Position numbers and translations under genes: made by a program. Below the pieces are notes generated by a model that saw only the letters and a program-made list of their open reading frames with translations, did not search any database and was not told the origin of the DNA. Shown piece after piece: positions 52,367 through 61,854 of a stretch of 64,000 nucleotides of DNA. Every line of letters starts with the position of its first letter. Position 1 is the first letter of the stretch. Source of the DNA: Parasedimentitalea marina (GTDB lineage Bacteria; Pseudomonadota; Alphaproteobacteria; Rhodobacterales; Rhodobacteraceae); assembly GCF_004006175.1 (NCBI RefSeq), contig NZ_CP033219.1:682001-746000 (forward strand), read 5' to 3'.

Positions 52367-53818
52367 TCATTTGCCGATACTGCGCCAGCTACGTTCGTCG
52401 CGATGCAGCAGCCGAAGTGAGTCTTCGGGCCCGGAGCTGCCGATATCATAGGGCAGCGGAGCATGCCGGGTGCCGTCCCAGCCTGCGATGATGGGATCGG
52501 CCCAGGCCCAGGCGGCCTCGACTTCGTCACCGCGCATGAACAGGGTCTGGTTGCCACGGATCACATCCATGATCAGCCGTTCATAGGCATCTTGCGGTCG
52601 TTCATCATGGGGCAGGCTGTCGGCAAAGGTCATGTCCAGCGCGGCCTGGGTCAGGCGCATGCCACCGGGACCGGGGTCCTTGATGGTGGTGTGCAGGGTG
52701 ATGCCTTCGTCGGGTTGCAGGCGGATCACCAGCACATTGCCCTTGGCCGGGTCACTGCCCTGAAAGATGTTATGCGGCGGATCGCGAAAGAAGACCGCGA
52801 TTTCTGATGCCCGCTCGCGCAGGCATTTGCCGGTGCGCAGATAGAACGGAGTTCCGGCCCACCGCCAATTGGCAACCTGCACCTTCATGGCGATGAAGCT
52901 TTCGGTCTGGCTGTCCGGATCTCCGGCATGATCGCGGTAACTGGCCTGACCATCGTGGCCGCGATACTGGCCGCGGGCGATGTCCGAGTTCTCGACCGGT
53001 TCCAGCGCCTCGATCACCTTGACCTTCTCGTTGCGCACCGCGTCCGGGGTAAAGTTGCCGGGCGGTTCCATGGCGGTCAGGCACAGCAGCTGCATCAGGT
53101 GGTTTTGCACCATGTCGCGCATCGCGCCTGAGCGGTCATAGTATTCGCCGCGCCCTTCAACCCCGATGCTTTCGGCAACGGTGATCTGTACGTGATCGAT
53201 ATGCGAGGAATTCCACAGGGGTTCAAACAGCGAGTTGGCAAAGCGCAGCGCCATCAGGTTCTGCACAGTTTCTTTGCCCAGATAATGGTCGATCCGATAG
53301 ATCTGACTTTCCTCAAAGTTGGCCCGCAGTGCCTTGTTCAAGGCCTGAGCACTGGCCAGATCGTGGCCAAAGGGCTTTTCCACCACAATGCGGCTGTCAT
53401 CTGTGGCGATGCCGGTACTGCGCAGACGCGTTGCAATGTCGCCAAACAGGCTGGGCGCAACCGAAAGATAGAAGGCGCGCACCATGTCCGGGCGCATGTG
53501 CGTGGCAAGCTCATCCCAGCCGCGATCGCCTTTGGCATCAATGGCCACATAATCCAGCAGGGTGACAAAGGCAGCGATGTCTTTGTCGTTCACCTCGTCC
53601 TGCTGGCCAAATTCACGCACGGCTTCGGCCACCCGCTCGCGGAAACTGTCGACGTCCATGTCACTGCGGGACGCGCCGATGATACGTGAGCTGTCGCTGA
53701 ATTGGCCCAGTTGGAAGCGGTGGAACAGACTGGGCAGAATTTTGCGCCGGGCAAGGTCGCCGGTAGCGCCGAAAAGCACCAGATCAAAGGATTGGACGGG
53801 TATGACTCGGGAAACCAT
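52367..53818 (-). CDS. zwf: Glucose-6-phosphate dehydrogenase
   Basis: NAD(P)-dependent enzyme of 483 residues. The nucleotide motif [16 protein letters not shown] is at the N-terminus and the active-site signature [14 protein letters not shown] mid-protein, with [10 protein letters not shown] later. It forms 6-phosphogluconolactone, feeding Edd. No lactonase (pgl) gene lies next to it, though one is often found between zwf and edd in proteobacteria. AGAGAG precedes the ATG; 27 bases from pgi. Confidence 0.96.
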   Translation of the reverse strand: MVSRVIPVQSFDLVLFGATGDLARRKILPSLFHRFQLGQFSDSSRIIGASRSDMDVDSFRERVAEAVREFGQQDEVNDKDIAAFVTLLDYVAIDAKGDRGWDELATHMRPDMVRAFYLSVAPSLFGDIATRLRSTGIATDDSRIVVEKPFGHDLASAQALNKALRANFEESQIYRIDHYLGKETVQNLMALRFANSLFEPLWNSSHIDHVQITVAESIGVEGRGEYYDRSGAMRDMVQNHLMQLLCLTAMEPPGNFTPDAVRNEKVKVIEALEPVENSDIARGQYRGHDGQASYRDHAGDPDSQTESFIAMKVQVANWRWAGTPFYLRTGKCLRERASEIAVFFRDPPHNIFQGSDPAKGNVLVIRLQPDEGITLHTTIKDPGPGGMRLTQAALDMTFADSLPHDERPQDAYERLIMDVIRGNQTLFMRGDEVEAAWAWADPIIAGWDGTRHAPLPYDIGSSGPEDSLRLLHRDERSWRSIGK

Positions 53819-53845
53819 GGTTCTCTCTGACGTTCGTGGCTGAAG

Positions 53846-55471
53846 TTAGGATTGGGTGGCGGCGGGCGGGGTCAATTTAGACAGCAATCCGCTGGTGGAG
53901 CCGTCTTTGTGGTCGGTGGGCGCTCCTTGGACCAGAGGCAGCAAGGCGACGGCAAGTTCTTTGCCCAACTCAACCCCCCATTGGTCGAACGGGTTGAGGC
54001 CCCAAATCGTACCTTCGGTGAACACACGGTGCTCATACAGGGCGATAGTCTGACCCAGCACAAAGGGCGTGAGTTTGGGGTAGGCGATGGTGATCGACGG
54101 GCGGTCACCTGGGAAGCTGAGATGCGCCGCCATGCGGTCCTGCTCGGCGCCAGTAAGGCCGCGCTTGGCGGCAACCTCGCTGGCCTCGGCCAATGAACGC
54201 CCGCGCATAAGCGCCTCGGACTGGGCTAGGCAATTGGCCTTTAGCAGGTCGTGGTGGTGGCGCAGGTCTGGCTCGTGGGCCTCGGCGGCAATCAGGAATT
54301 CGGCGGGGACAACTGCCGTGCCCTGGTGCAGTAACTGGTAAAACGCATGCTGGCCGTTGGTGCCGGGTTCGCCCCAGACCACCGGCCCCGAGGCGCGGGG
54401 CAGGGTGCTGCCGTCCTGCGCCACCCGCTTGCCGTTGCTCTCCATGTCGAGCTGTTGAAGATAGGCCGGCAGGCGTTGCAGGTGCTGGTCATAGGGCAGG
54501 ACAGCGCGGCTGCCGTAGTCGCAGATATTGTTGTGCCAGATACCAACCAGTCCCAGCAGAACCGGCAGGTTCTTGTGTAGGGGTGCGGTTTTGAAATGGT
54601 TGTCCATGGCATCTGCGCCACGCAGGAAGTCTTTGAAGTTCTTAGATCCGATGGCCAGCATGATGGGCAGACCCACAGGGCCCCACAGGGAATACCGTCC
54701 GCCAACCCAGTTCTCAAACCCAAATACCCGTTCGGGGGCAATCCCCAAGGCGGCGGTTTTGTCGTGCGCGGTTGAAACGGCTGCCAGATGGTCTCCTGCC
54801 TTGTCGCCCAGGGCGGCCCGCAGCCAGACCAGCGCGGTTTCAGCGTTGGTCATGGTCTCAATCGTGGTGAATGTTTTGGAGGCGATGATGACCAATGTCC
54901 GCCTGGGGTCCAGAGTGGCCAGCGTGTCGTGGATATGGGCACCGTCTACATTCGAGACAAAATGGCAGCAGGGGCCATCGTGATAGGGGGTCAGTGCCAG
55001 CGTTGCCATCGCCGGACCCAGGTCCGAACCGCCAATGCCGATGTTGACGACATCGGTAAAGTGGCCGCCGTCAGCCGTCTGGATGTCGCCGTTGCGAACC
55101 GCCTCTGCAAACTGTTCCATCTGACTTCGGATGGTACGGACTTCCGGCAGGACATCGGCGCCATCAACCTCAATTGGGGTGTCAGCCTGGGCGCGCAGGG
55201 CTGTGTGCAATACAGCGCGATCCTCGGTGGTATTGATCGCTTCACCGCGGAACATTGCGGCGATCTTGGCTTCCAGATCTTCGCCTTGGGCCAGCTGAAC
55301 CAGAAGATCCATCGCAGTGGCATCCAGACTGGTCTTCGAGACGTCGAGAAGCATCCCGTCTGTTTCAGCTGAAAACCTATCAAAGCGGGTGGTGTCATCG
55401 AACAGCGACAAAATAGAGGTGTCAGCTGTTTGACTGCGGTGTGCTGCAAGTTGCTGCCAAATATCGCTCAT
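53846..55471 (-). CDS. pgi: Glucose-6-phosphate isomerase
   Basis: Phosphoglucose isomerase of 541 residues interconverting glucose-6-phosphate and fructose-6-phosphate. Signature segments [25 protein letters not shown], and [12 protein letters not shown] plus [18 protein letters not shown] (catalytic Glu/His region) and [13 protein letters not shown] are present. First gene of the pgi-zwf-edd-eda operon; a LacI-type palindrome lies 37 bases before the ATG. Confidence 0.96.
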   Translation of the reverse strand: MSDIWQQLAAHRSQTADTSILSLFDDTTRFDRFSAETDGMLLDVSKTSLDATAMDLLVQLAQGEDLEAKIAAMFRGEAINTTEDRAVLHTALRAQADTPIEVDGADVLPEVRTIRSQMEQFAEAVRNGDIQTADGGHFTDVVNIGIGGSDLGPAMATLALTPYHDGPCCHFVSNVDGAHIHDTLATLDPRRTLVIIASKTFTTIETMTNAETALVWLRAALGDKAGDHLAAVSTAHDKTAALGIAPERVFGFENWVGGRYSLWGPVGLPIMLAIGSKNFKDFLRGADAMDNHFKTAPLHKNLPVLLGLVGIWHNNICDYGSRAVLPYDQHLQRLPAYLQQLDMESNGKRVAQDGSTLPRASGPVVWGEPGTNGQHAFYQLLHQGTAVVPAEFLIAAEAHEPDLRHHHDLLKANCLAQSEALMRGRSLAEASEVAAKRGLTGAEQDRMAAHLSFPGDRPSITIAYPKLTPFVLGQTIALYEHRVFTEGTIWGLNPFDQWGVELGKELAVALLPLVQGAPTDHKDGSTSGLLSKLTPPAATQS

Positions 55472-55507
55472 CGTTGTACCCTTTGTGCTGCTCGGCAGAT
55501 CAAATCA

Positions 55508-55519
55508 GTTAGCGCTAAC
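55508..55519. promoter_or_regulatory. LacI-family operator candidate GTTAGCGCTAAC
   Basis: A perfect 12-base palindrome with the central CG typical of LacI/PurR-type operators, in the leader/promoter of pgi. It would allow a sugar-responsive repressor to control the Entner-Doudoroff operon. The regulator is not in the window. Confidence 0.65.
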
Positions 55520-55660
55520 GAAAGTCTAACGAGAGTGCTAATGGACTCATTGGCATCCAGAGTAAACAGTTTGCTGCAATTTCAGCCTGTAGATGGCGAA
55601 AATGCAGGGTATTTGTGAAATGAAACGCGCTTTTTGATCAATCCGACCCGAATATCGGCA

Positions 55661-56656
55661 CTATACACGCTGGCCATCGGAATCAAAAGTCAGGCACTTC
55701 GAATCATCAAAGTCGATGGCGACCCGATCACCGATTGCAATGTCGTATTGTCCGAACTCACGTGACGTAAAGGATAGGCCACCGCCCAGATCGATCAGGA
55801 TATTGGTGTCACCACCCAGCTTTTCCACATGAATGACGGTGCCCGGAAGGCGGCCATTATCGGTGATCCGGGCGTATTCGGGGCGAATGCCGATATGTTT
55901 GCCGGGGGCACCACCCAGCTGTTCCGCCGGAACGAAATTCATCGACGGCGAGCCGATAAATTCGGCGACAAAGCGGTTGGCGGGGTTGTTGTAGATCTCC
56001 ATCGGGGAGCCGACCTGTTCTACGCGCCCATCGCGCAGCACCACGATTTTGTCGGCCAATGTCATTGCCTCGACCTGATCATGGGTGACGTAGATCATGC
56101 TGGCCCCAAGCTGGCGGTGCAGCCGGGCGATTTCCAGCCGGGTGTTCATGCGCAGGGCCGCATCCAGGTTCGACAGGGGTTCGTCGAACAAGAACAGATC
56201 CGGCTCGCGCACTACGGCGCGGCCAATGGCGACCCGCTGACGCTGGCCACCCGACAGTTCTGCGGGACGCCGATCCAGGTAATCTTCCAGCGACAGCATC
56301 CGGCTGGCCTCGGCAACTCGCCCGGCAATATCGTCTTTGGGCATGCGGGCCTGTTTCAGCGCCAGCGCCATGTTGTCGCGCACCGTCAAATGCGGGTACA
56401 GCGCATAGGACTGGAACACCATGGCGATGCCACGTTTGGCAGGGGGGATGTCATTGACCAGGGTGCCGCAGATCTCAATATCGCCCGAAGTGGCCTCTTC
56501 GAGGCCGGAAATCACTCGCAGCAGGGTTGATTTTCCACAGCCCGAGGGACCGACGAAGACCACGAACTCGCCGTCTTCGACATGCAGGTTGATGTCTTTC
56601 AACACCTGGACCTGGCCAAAAGATTTGCAGACATTGCTAAGAAGAAGAGCGGTCAT
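55661..56656 (-). CDS. ugpC: Sugar ABC transporter ATP-binding protein (UgpC/MsmK/MalK-type)
   Basis: ATPase of 331 residues: Walker [20 protein letters not shown]-loop [13 protein letters not shown], signature [14 protein letters not shown], Walker [14 protein letters not shown], switch His in VTHDQVEAM, and a C-terminal TOBE domain ([26 protein letters not shown]). It energises the MalF/MalG-type permeases encoded upstream. Last gene of the murQ-led operon. Confidence 0.92.
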   Translation of the reverse strand: MTALLLSNVCKSFGQVQVLKDINLHVEDGEFVVFVGPSGCGKSTLLRVISGLEEATSGDIEICGTLVNDIPPAKRGIAMVFQSYALYPHLTVRDNMALALKQARMPKDDIAGRVAEASRMLSLEDYLDRRPAELSGGQRQRVAIGRAVVREPDLFLFDEPLSNLDAALRMNTRLEIARLHRQLGASMIYVTHDQVEAMTLADKIVVLRDGRVEQVGSPMEIYNNPANRFVAEFIGSPSMNFVPAEQLGGAPGKHIGIRPEYARITDNGRLPGTVIHVEKLGGDTNILIDLGGGLSFTSREFGQYDIAIGDRVAIDFDDSKCLTFDSDGQRV

Positions 56657-56658
56657 GA

Positions 56659-57687
56659 TCAGGATCCAGTCAGGTCAACAGGGCGGCCCGAGCGAATGCT
56701 CTGGTCGGCGGCCAAACAGATTTCAAGCGACGAAACGGCGTCACTCATATGGCGGGTCAGGTCTATGTTTTCCGAGATTGCACGCAAAACATAGGACTGT
56801 TCGGCATCGCATAGTTGCTGATGGCCGGGTTCTCCGGGTAGATCGATGAGGCTGTCACCGTCGGGGCGATGCACCAGCAAGGCTCCGACGGCGGTATGGC
56901 CGTCCACATCATCGGACCCGGATTTGTCTTTTTCGGTAATTGAAACGGATCCGTTGGGTGAGATCACGTCTTTCACAAAGAAGGCTGTTTCAGACATCAT
57001 CGGGCCCCAGCCGGCCTCGTACCAGGCAAGCGAGCCATCATCGAACACCACCTGAAACTGGCCGTAGTTATACATGTCCTCGGCAATCTCATCAGACAGA
57101 CGCAGGCCCATGCCATTGACCCGTACGGGTTTCGCATCGGTGATCTGGCACATGACGTCGACATAATGTACGCCACAGTCCACGATGGGCGACGTGGTTT
57201 GCATCAGTGCCTTGTGGGTTTCCCAGGTCTCGCCGCTGGATTGCTGGTTCAGGTTCATCCGAAACACAAATGGCCCTCCCAACCCGCGCGCCTCTGTGAT
57301 CAGCCGCATCCACGAGGGATGGTGGCGCAGGATGTATCCGACCACCAGTTTGCGGTTCAGCTCGGCCGCCTTTGCCGTCACGCGGCGGGCATCGGCAAGG
57401 GTTGTGGCCAAGGGTTTTTCGACAAAGATATCCGCGCCTGCCTCCATCGCGGCAATAGCATAATTTGCGTGGCTGTCGGAGTAGGTGGCGATCACCACGA
57501 GGTCCGGTTTGGCCTCGGCCAGGGCGCTGTGGAAATCGGTGAATACCGGATAGCCTTGCAAGTCGGCGTTGGTGACAACGCCGGATCGGTTGACCAACCC
57601 GACAATCTGCGCGTCCGGATGGTTGTGATGGGCCAGCGCATGGGACAGGCCCATATTGCCAAGACCGGCGATCAGAACACGGATCAT
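56659..57687 (-). CDS. Gfo/Idh/MocA family oxidoreductase
   Basis: NAD(P)-dependent sugar oxidoreductase of 342 residues. Rossmann motif [14 protein letters not shown], the EKP motif ([13 protein letters not shown], residues ~93) and the C-terminal alpha/beta domain are clear. The family acts on many sugars and cyclitols, so the substrate is unknown. It sits between the permease and ATPase genes of an amino-sugar importer (ATGA overlap with the permease), which suggests it alters a less common form of the imported sugar, or opens glycosides by an oxidative route. Confidence 0.9.
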   Translation of the reverse strand: MIRVLIAGLGNMGLSHALAHHNHPDAQIVGLVNRSGVVTNADLQGYPVFTDFHSALAEAKPDLVVIATYSDSHANYAIAAMEAGADIFVEKPLATTLADARRVTAKAAELNRKLVVGYILRHHPSWMRLITEARGLGGPFVFRMNLNQQSSGETWETHKALMQTTSPIVDCGVHYVDVMCQITDAKPVRVNGMGLRLSDEIAEDMYNYGQFQVVFDDGSLAWYEAGWGPMMSETAFFVKDVISPNGSVSITEKDKSGSDDVDGHTAVGALLVHRPDGDSLIDLPGEPGHQQLCDAEQSYVLRAISENIDLTRHMSDAVSSLEICLAADQSIRSGRPVDLTGS

Positions 57688-58523
57688 TTGACGGCTCCTG
57701 ACGTGATACCCCGGATCAACTGGCGTGAGAAGATCACATAGAGGATCATCACAGGTAGGATCGCCAGCGACAGGGCCGACAGAACCGCATTCCAGTCGGT
57801 GACGAACTGACCGATGAATACCTGGCTGCCCAGTGTCAGGGTCTTGGTCTCTTCAGCGGGGGCCAGGATCAGCGGGAACCACAGGTCGTTCCAGATCGGG
57901 ATCATATTGAACACCGCCACCGTTGCCATCGCCGGGCGCACCAGGGGCAGGACCAGCCGGAAGAAAATGGTATATTCGCTGAGCCCGTCAATGCGGCCGG
58001 CATTCTTAAGGTCTTCGCTGACCTGCCGCATGAACTCGGACAGGATAAACACCGCCAGTGGCAGGCCCTGTGCTGTGTAGACCAGGATCAGCGCCCATAG
58101 CGAGTTGACCAGTCCAGTGCTGACCATCATCTCCAGGATGGCGACGGTGCCGATGCGGATCGGGATCATGATCCCTAGCGCCAGATACAGGCCCATCAAC
58201 AAATTGCCCTTGAACCGGTATTCGGCCAGCGCAAAGGCGGCCATGGCGCCAAACAGCAGTACAAAGAACAATGTGGCCACGGTGACGATCATTGAGTTCT
58301 GAAAGTAGAGGAAGAAATCCCCCTGCTTCATCACCGTCTGATAGCCGATCATGGTGAATGTATCACCATCGGGCAGGGCCAGTGGGTCGCGAAAGATCGC
58401 TTTGCGGGTTTTGAAGCTGTTGATCAGGATCACAAACACCGGGAACAACGCAATAAGGGTATAGGTGATCAGCGCAACATGGGCGGCCATGCTGTTGAGC
58501 GGATTGGCGCGGGCTGTAGACAT
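57684..58523 (-). CDS. Sugar ABC transporter permease (MalG/UgpE-type)
   Basis: Inner-membrane permease of 279 residues with six helices and the EAA loop EDLKNAGRIDGLSEYTIFFRLVLPLVRPAM-like segment (residues ~185-212). AAGGAGG lies 7 bases before the ATG at 58523; the frame to 58586 is longer than warranted. Pairs with the MalF-type permease 11 bases upstream. Confidence 0.92.
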   Translation of the reverse strand: MSTARANPLNSMAAHVALITYTLIALFPVFVILINSFKTRKAIFRDPLALPDGDTFTMIGYQTVMKQGDFFLYFQNSMIVTVATLFFVLLFGAMAAFALAEYRFKGNLLMGLYLALGIMIPIRIGTVAILEMMVSTGLVNSLWALILVYTAQGLPLAVFILSEFMRQVSEDLKNAGRIDGLSEYTIFFRLVLPLVRPAMATVAVFNMIPIWNDLWFPLILAPAEETKTLTLGSQVFIGQFVTDWNAVLSALSLAILPVMILYVIFSRQLIRGITSGAVK

Positions 58524-58534
58524 CTTGAGCCTCC

Positions 58535-59449
58535 TTAAAACTGATAGCGGCGTAGGCGGGTCTGGATACCAAACAGGTAGATACAAACACCCACCAGAAT
58601 GATGCCAAACATGCCGCTGGCGATGGCAGATCCCATGTGTGGATCCCCCAGTTGCAGCTGGAAGCCAAAGAACGTGCGATACATAAAGGTGCCCAGAATA
58701 TCGGTTGAGAAGGCCGGGCCGGCAAGGGCGCCCTGGGTGGTATAGATCAGGTCAAAGGCGTTGAAATTGCCAACAAAGGTCAGGATCGAAATGATCCCGA
58801 TTGACGGTAGGATCAGTGGTAGTTTGATCTTCCAGAAGGCCGAGAACCCGGTGATCCCATCCACTTCTCCGGCCTCGAGCACCTCTTCGGGGATCGACAG
58901 CAGGGCGGCGTATATCAACATCATCGGGATGCCGACAAATTGCCAGACTGAGATCAGCGCCAGTGTCGTCAGCGCGTATTCCTCTTTGCCCAGATAGGGC
59001 GCATAGAGCCACTTCAGGCCGACGGCATTCAGCATGTCCGGGGTGATGCCCCAAATGGGTGACAGGATCAGTTTCCAGGCAAAGCCGACGATGACAAATG
59101 ACAGGATCGTGGGCACAAAGATCGCGGTGCGATAGATCGCGGCAAACCGCAGCCGAGGGTGGCTCAAGATAGCAGCAAGGGCGATGCCAATCGGGTTCTG
59201 CACAATCATGTGGATGAAGAAAAACCAGAAGTTATTGCCCAAGGCGTTCCAAAACTGTTCCGACCAATGAGGGTTACCAAACAGAGTGCGGAAATTGTCC
59301 AACCCGACAAACTGACGAACCTGATCGACTTCGGTGAACAGGGCCAGTCGCAATGTGTTGAACAATGGGACGATCATGATGGCTGTGTAGACCAGCACAG
59401 CAGGGGCCAAGAATATAACGATGTGCCATTTGATGCCTGAAATCTTCAT
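58535..59449 (-). CDS. Sugar ABC transporter permease (MalF/UgpA-type)
   Basis: Inner-membrane permease of 304 residues with six helices (first IVIFLAPAVLVYTAIMIVPLF) and the coupling loop PEEVLEAGEVDGITGFSAFWKIKLP. The ATG at 59449 follows GGAAGAGG. It forms the channel with the MalG-type partner. Confidence 0.92.
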   Translation of the reverse strand: MKISGIKWHIVIFLAPAVLVYTAIMIVPLFNTLRLALFTEVDQVRQFVGLDNFRTLFGNPHWSEQFWNALGNNFWFFFIHMIVQNPIGIALAAILSHPRLRFAAIYRTAIFVPTILSFVIVGFAWKLILSPIWGITPDMLNAVGLKWLYAPYLGKEEYALTTLALISVWQFVGIPMMLIYAALLSIPEEVLEAGEVDGITGFSAFWKIKLPLILPSIGIISILTFVGNFNAFDLIYTTQGALAGPAFSTDILGTFMYRTFFGFQLQLGDPHMGSAIASGMFGIILVGVCIYLFGIQTRLRRYQF

Positions 59450-59470
59450 GCTCGCCTCTTCCCGTTGAAT

Positions 59471-59497
59471 GTTCCGGGCCAACAAGGGGCCCGGAAC
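59471..59497 (-). terminator. Stem-loop after the sugar-binding protein gene
   Basis: GTTCCGGGCC and GGCCCGGAAC form a perfect 10-bp stem with a 7-base loop, 19 bases after the binding-protein stop. On the minus strand no clear T-run follows, so partial termination or mRNA protection is likely. Confidence 0.65.
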
Positions 59498-59515
59498 TTT
59501 GGTGCGTGAGTGGTC

Positions 59516-60766
59516 TTATTTCTGCGGTGCGTACCAGCTGGCCAGACCGTCCTGCAGTTCCATGCCCAGATCTGTGGCTGACTTGCTGCCTTTGATCGCG
59601 GCGACCGAAGCGCCCCAGGTCTCGTTCTCCAGGTTTGGTGTGCCGCGTGACAGAACCTGATAGGTCGACCGGATGGTGGACTCACACTCGCCACGCCAGC
59701 TGACGAATTCTTGTGCCAGCGGGTCTTCCATCGCCACATCGTGGTTCGACAGCGAGAAGAAACCAGGCAGCGCGTTGGCATAGATCGAGGCGAACTCGGA
59801 TGTGCCCATCCAGTTAAGGAAGGTTTTGGCGGCCTCGGCATTAGGAGAGGCTGCGTTCATACCCAATGCGATATCGGTGTGATCCGAGATATAGCAGGTG
59901 TCACCCGATGCCTGTACAGGTGGCTTGAATGCGCCCATGGCGAAATCGGCCTGTGCGTTGAAGCCAGTGATTTCCCAGCTGCCTGCCGGATAGATCGCAG
60001 CGCGACCCAGGGTAAAGATGTTCTGGCTGTCCGGGTAAGTTTGCGCTTCATATCCATCGCCCAGATATTCGCCCCATTTGGCCAGCGCTTCGTAGGGTGC
60101 AACCCACTGTGGATCGGTCAGCTTTTGATCGCCTGCGATCAATGCCAGACGGCCTTCTTCACCTTTCCAGTAGTTCGGGCCAATGTTGTTATAACCCATA
60201 GTGGCGGCTTCCCACTGGTCGTTGGTGCCCATCGCCATCGGGATATAGTTACCGTCTTCTTTGATCGTCTCAAGCGCCGCAAAGAACTCGGCTTCAGTTT
60301 CCGGGATTTCCAGGCCCAATTCTGCAAAGGCGTCTTTGTTGTAGATAAAGCCGTGGATCACCGACGCCATCGGCATGCAGAACGAGGCTGCAGCGTCATC
60401 AGTCTGCCAGGCAGATTTAGCAACGCTGGAGAAGTTGGACATGCCATCAAGGTCAGACAGGTCAGCCAGGTGGCCGGCATCATACAGGGCCAGCGAGGCG
60501 TCAAAGGGGCGGCAGGTGATCAGATCGCCGGCGCTGCCCGCGTCCAGTTTTGAATTCAGCACCGCGTTGTACTCGGCAGGGGCTGATGGGGTAAATTTTA
60601 CTTTGATGTCGGGGTTAGCTGCCTCGAACGCGGGAATGATTGTGTCCTGCCACAGCGTCAGGTCATCATTGCGCCAGCTTTCGATTGTCAGCGTCACTTC
60701 GGCGGCGGCAGCGCCGCCCAGAATAGTTGAGCCCAAAAGTGCCAAGCTAAGAATTTTACGTGTCAT
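59516..60766 (-). CDS. Sugar ABC transporter substrate-binding protein
   Basis: Periplasmic binding protein of 416 residues (extracellular solute-binding family 1). Signal peptide to about residue 22 (GSTILGGAAAAEV); mature start TLTIESWRNDDLTLWQDTIIPAFEAANPDIKVKF. The ATG at 60766 has GGGAGG upstream. It lies 27 bases after murQ, so uptake of MurNAc, GlcNAc or a disaccharide from cell walls or chitin is likely. Confidence 0.92.
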   Translation of the reverse strand: MTRKILSLALLGSTILGGAAAAEVTLTIESWRNDDLTLWQDTIIPAFEAANPDIKVKFTPSAPAEYNAVLNSKLDAGSAGDLITCRPFDASLALYDAGHLADLSDLDGMSNFSSVAKSAWQTDDAAASFCMPMASVIHGFIYNKDAFAELGLEIPETEAEFFAALETIKEDGNYIPMAMGTNDQWEAATMGYNNIGPNYWKGEEGRLALIAGDQKLTDPQWVAPYEALAKWGEYLGDGYEAQTYPDSQNIFTLGRAAIYPAGSWEITGFNAQADFAMGAFKPPVQASGDTCYISDHTDIALGMNAASPNAEAAKTFLNWMGTSEFASIYANALPGFFSLSNHDVAMEDPLAQEFVSWRGECESTIRSTYQVLSRGTPNLENETWGASVAAIKGSKSATDLGMELQDGLASWYAPQK

Positions 60767-60793
60767 TGATAGTCCTCCCAAGATTATTGATTT

Positions 60794-61705
60794 TCAGCCC
60801 AGTGGCCGAGGTCGTAAGTGCCGCAAAGCGGCGCGTAGGTCTCCGTTGGTTTCGTCAAGAATTTGGTTCGCCTGTTCCAGCGACAGGGTATCCGACGCCA
60901 TAATCACGGCCGGTTTTACAGCGCCATGCGCCCGTAGCAGGCACTCGGCGGCGAGGGTCGGCGTCACATCCGCGATCTGGCGGACGATACCTTCGGCGCG
61001 GCTGCGCAGTTTGTCGTTGTCGGCCACAACGTTGACCATCATCCCGTCAAAGACGTGACCCAAGCGGATACCCATCAAAGTAGAGAGCATGTTCAAAGTG
61101 GCCTTTTGCGCAGTGGCGGCACCCAGTCTGGTTGACCCCGCAATCAGTTCCGGCGGTGTGTCCAGGTGAATCGCGACGTCTGCATAGGCAAACATAGGTG
61201 CATTGGCCGTGTTGGCGATGCAAATCACCGAGGCCCCGTTGTCTTGCGCTACCTTGGCAAATGCGAGTGGGTAAGGGGTGGAGCCACTGGCGGAAATGGC
61301 GATGACCGCGTCTTCCGGCTTAACTTCGGCTGCCGCGGTGATAGCGCTGGCTGTGTCATCTTCGGTATGTCCAGGCATCTTGCCGTCGTGTGGCACGCCT
61401 CCGGCCATGTGGATGGCGATGCGATCCGCGGTCAGTCCAAAGGTGCCAGGAATTTCAGCGCCATCCGCCAGCCCCATCAAAGCAGAGGAACCCGCTGCCG
61501 CATAGTGAAGGCGACCACCCGCGCGAATGGATTGCACCATTAACCCGGCGGCAGCGGCAAGTTCGGACGCGGCGCTTGCGGTCGCCTGCAAAGCCTGCAG
61601 CTGGCTTGCCAATAGTTGCTCTAAAATCGCGCCGTCTGGCTGCAGATCAAGGCCCTTGGCGTTGCCATGTAGCGTTTCTGTTTGTCGAGAGCTGGTCGTG
61701 CTCAT
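60794..61705 (-). CDS. murQ: N-acetylmuramic acid 6-phosphate etherase (MurQ-like)
   Basis: SIS-domain etherase of 303 residues that splits MurNAc-6-phosphate into GlcNAc-6-phosphate and D-lactate. Features in common with MurQ: GGRLHYAAAGSSALMGLADGAEIPGTFG (Glu in place of the catalytic Glu of E. coli SECPPTFG), TEDDTASAITAA, ISASGSTPYPLAFAKVA and STRLGAATAQKATLNMLST. It heads the transporter operon and diverges from the kinase gene. No MurP/PTS gene is present. Confidence 0.88.
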   Translation of the reverse strand: MSTTSSRQTETLHGNAKGLDLQPDGAILEQLLASQLQALQATASAASELAAAAGLMVQSIRAGGRLHYAAAGSSALMGLADGAEIPGTFGLTADRIAIHMAGGVPHDGKMPGHTEDDTASAITAAAEVKPEDAVIAISASGSTPYPLAFAKVAQDNGASVICIANTANAPMFAYADVAIHLDTPPELIAGSTRLGAATAQKATLNMLSTLMGIRLGHVFDGMMVNVVADNDKLRSRAEGIVRQIADVTPTLAAECLLRAHGAVKPAVIMASDTLSLEQANQILDETNGDLRAALRHLRPRPLG

Positions 61706-61733
61706 GTGATTCCCCCTGCGGATGCACTATTTA

Positions 61734-61752
61734 ATACCTATGCAATACCTTT
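61734..61752 (-). promoter_or_regulatory. Operator copy 1 (murQ side)
   Basis: ATACCTATGCAATACCTTT, 29 bases before the murQ start. Repeated in inverted orientation with one mismatch at 61834-61852. Each copy contains two AGGTAT-type half-sites in direct orientation (read on the opposite strand as AGGTAT-N3-ATAGGTAT). Probable target of the UTRA-type GntR regulator at 62742. Confidence 0.65.
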
Positions 61753-61833
61753 TGTCTACCATTTATTCATGAATGGTGAGTTTTCCGCGATTTCCGACGT
61801 ATTGCGCTGGGTATGGGTCTTTCATTTGGGTTA

Positions 61834-61852
61834 AAGGTATTGTATAGGTATC
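61834..61852 (+). promoter_or_regulatory. Operator copy 2 (kinase side)
   Basis: AAAGGTATTGTATAGGTAT, the inverted partner of the site at 61734-61752 with 18 of 19 bases matching, lying just before and over the ribosome-site region of the kinase gene. Binding here would block expression of the kinase-gntR-SIS operon. Confidence 0.65.
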
Positions 61853-61854
61853 GA

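Noticed and set aside
52336..52557. 74-codon N-terminal extension of edd
   Set aside because: It overlaps the zwf coding sequence and the added residues are unlike any Edd; [14 protein letters not shown] is the normal start.
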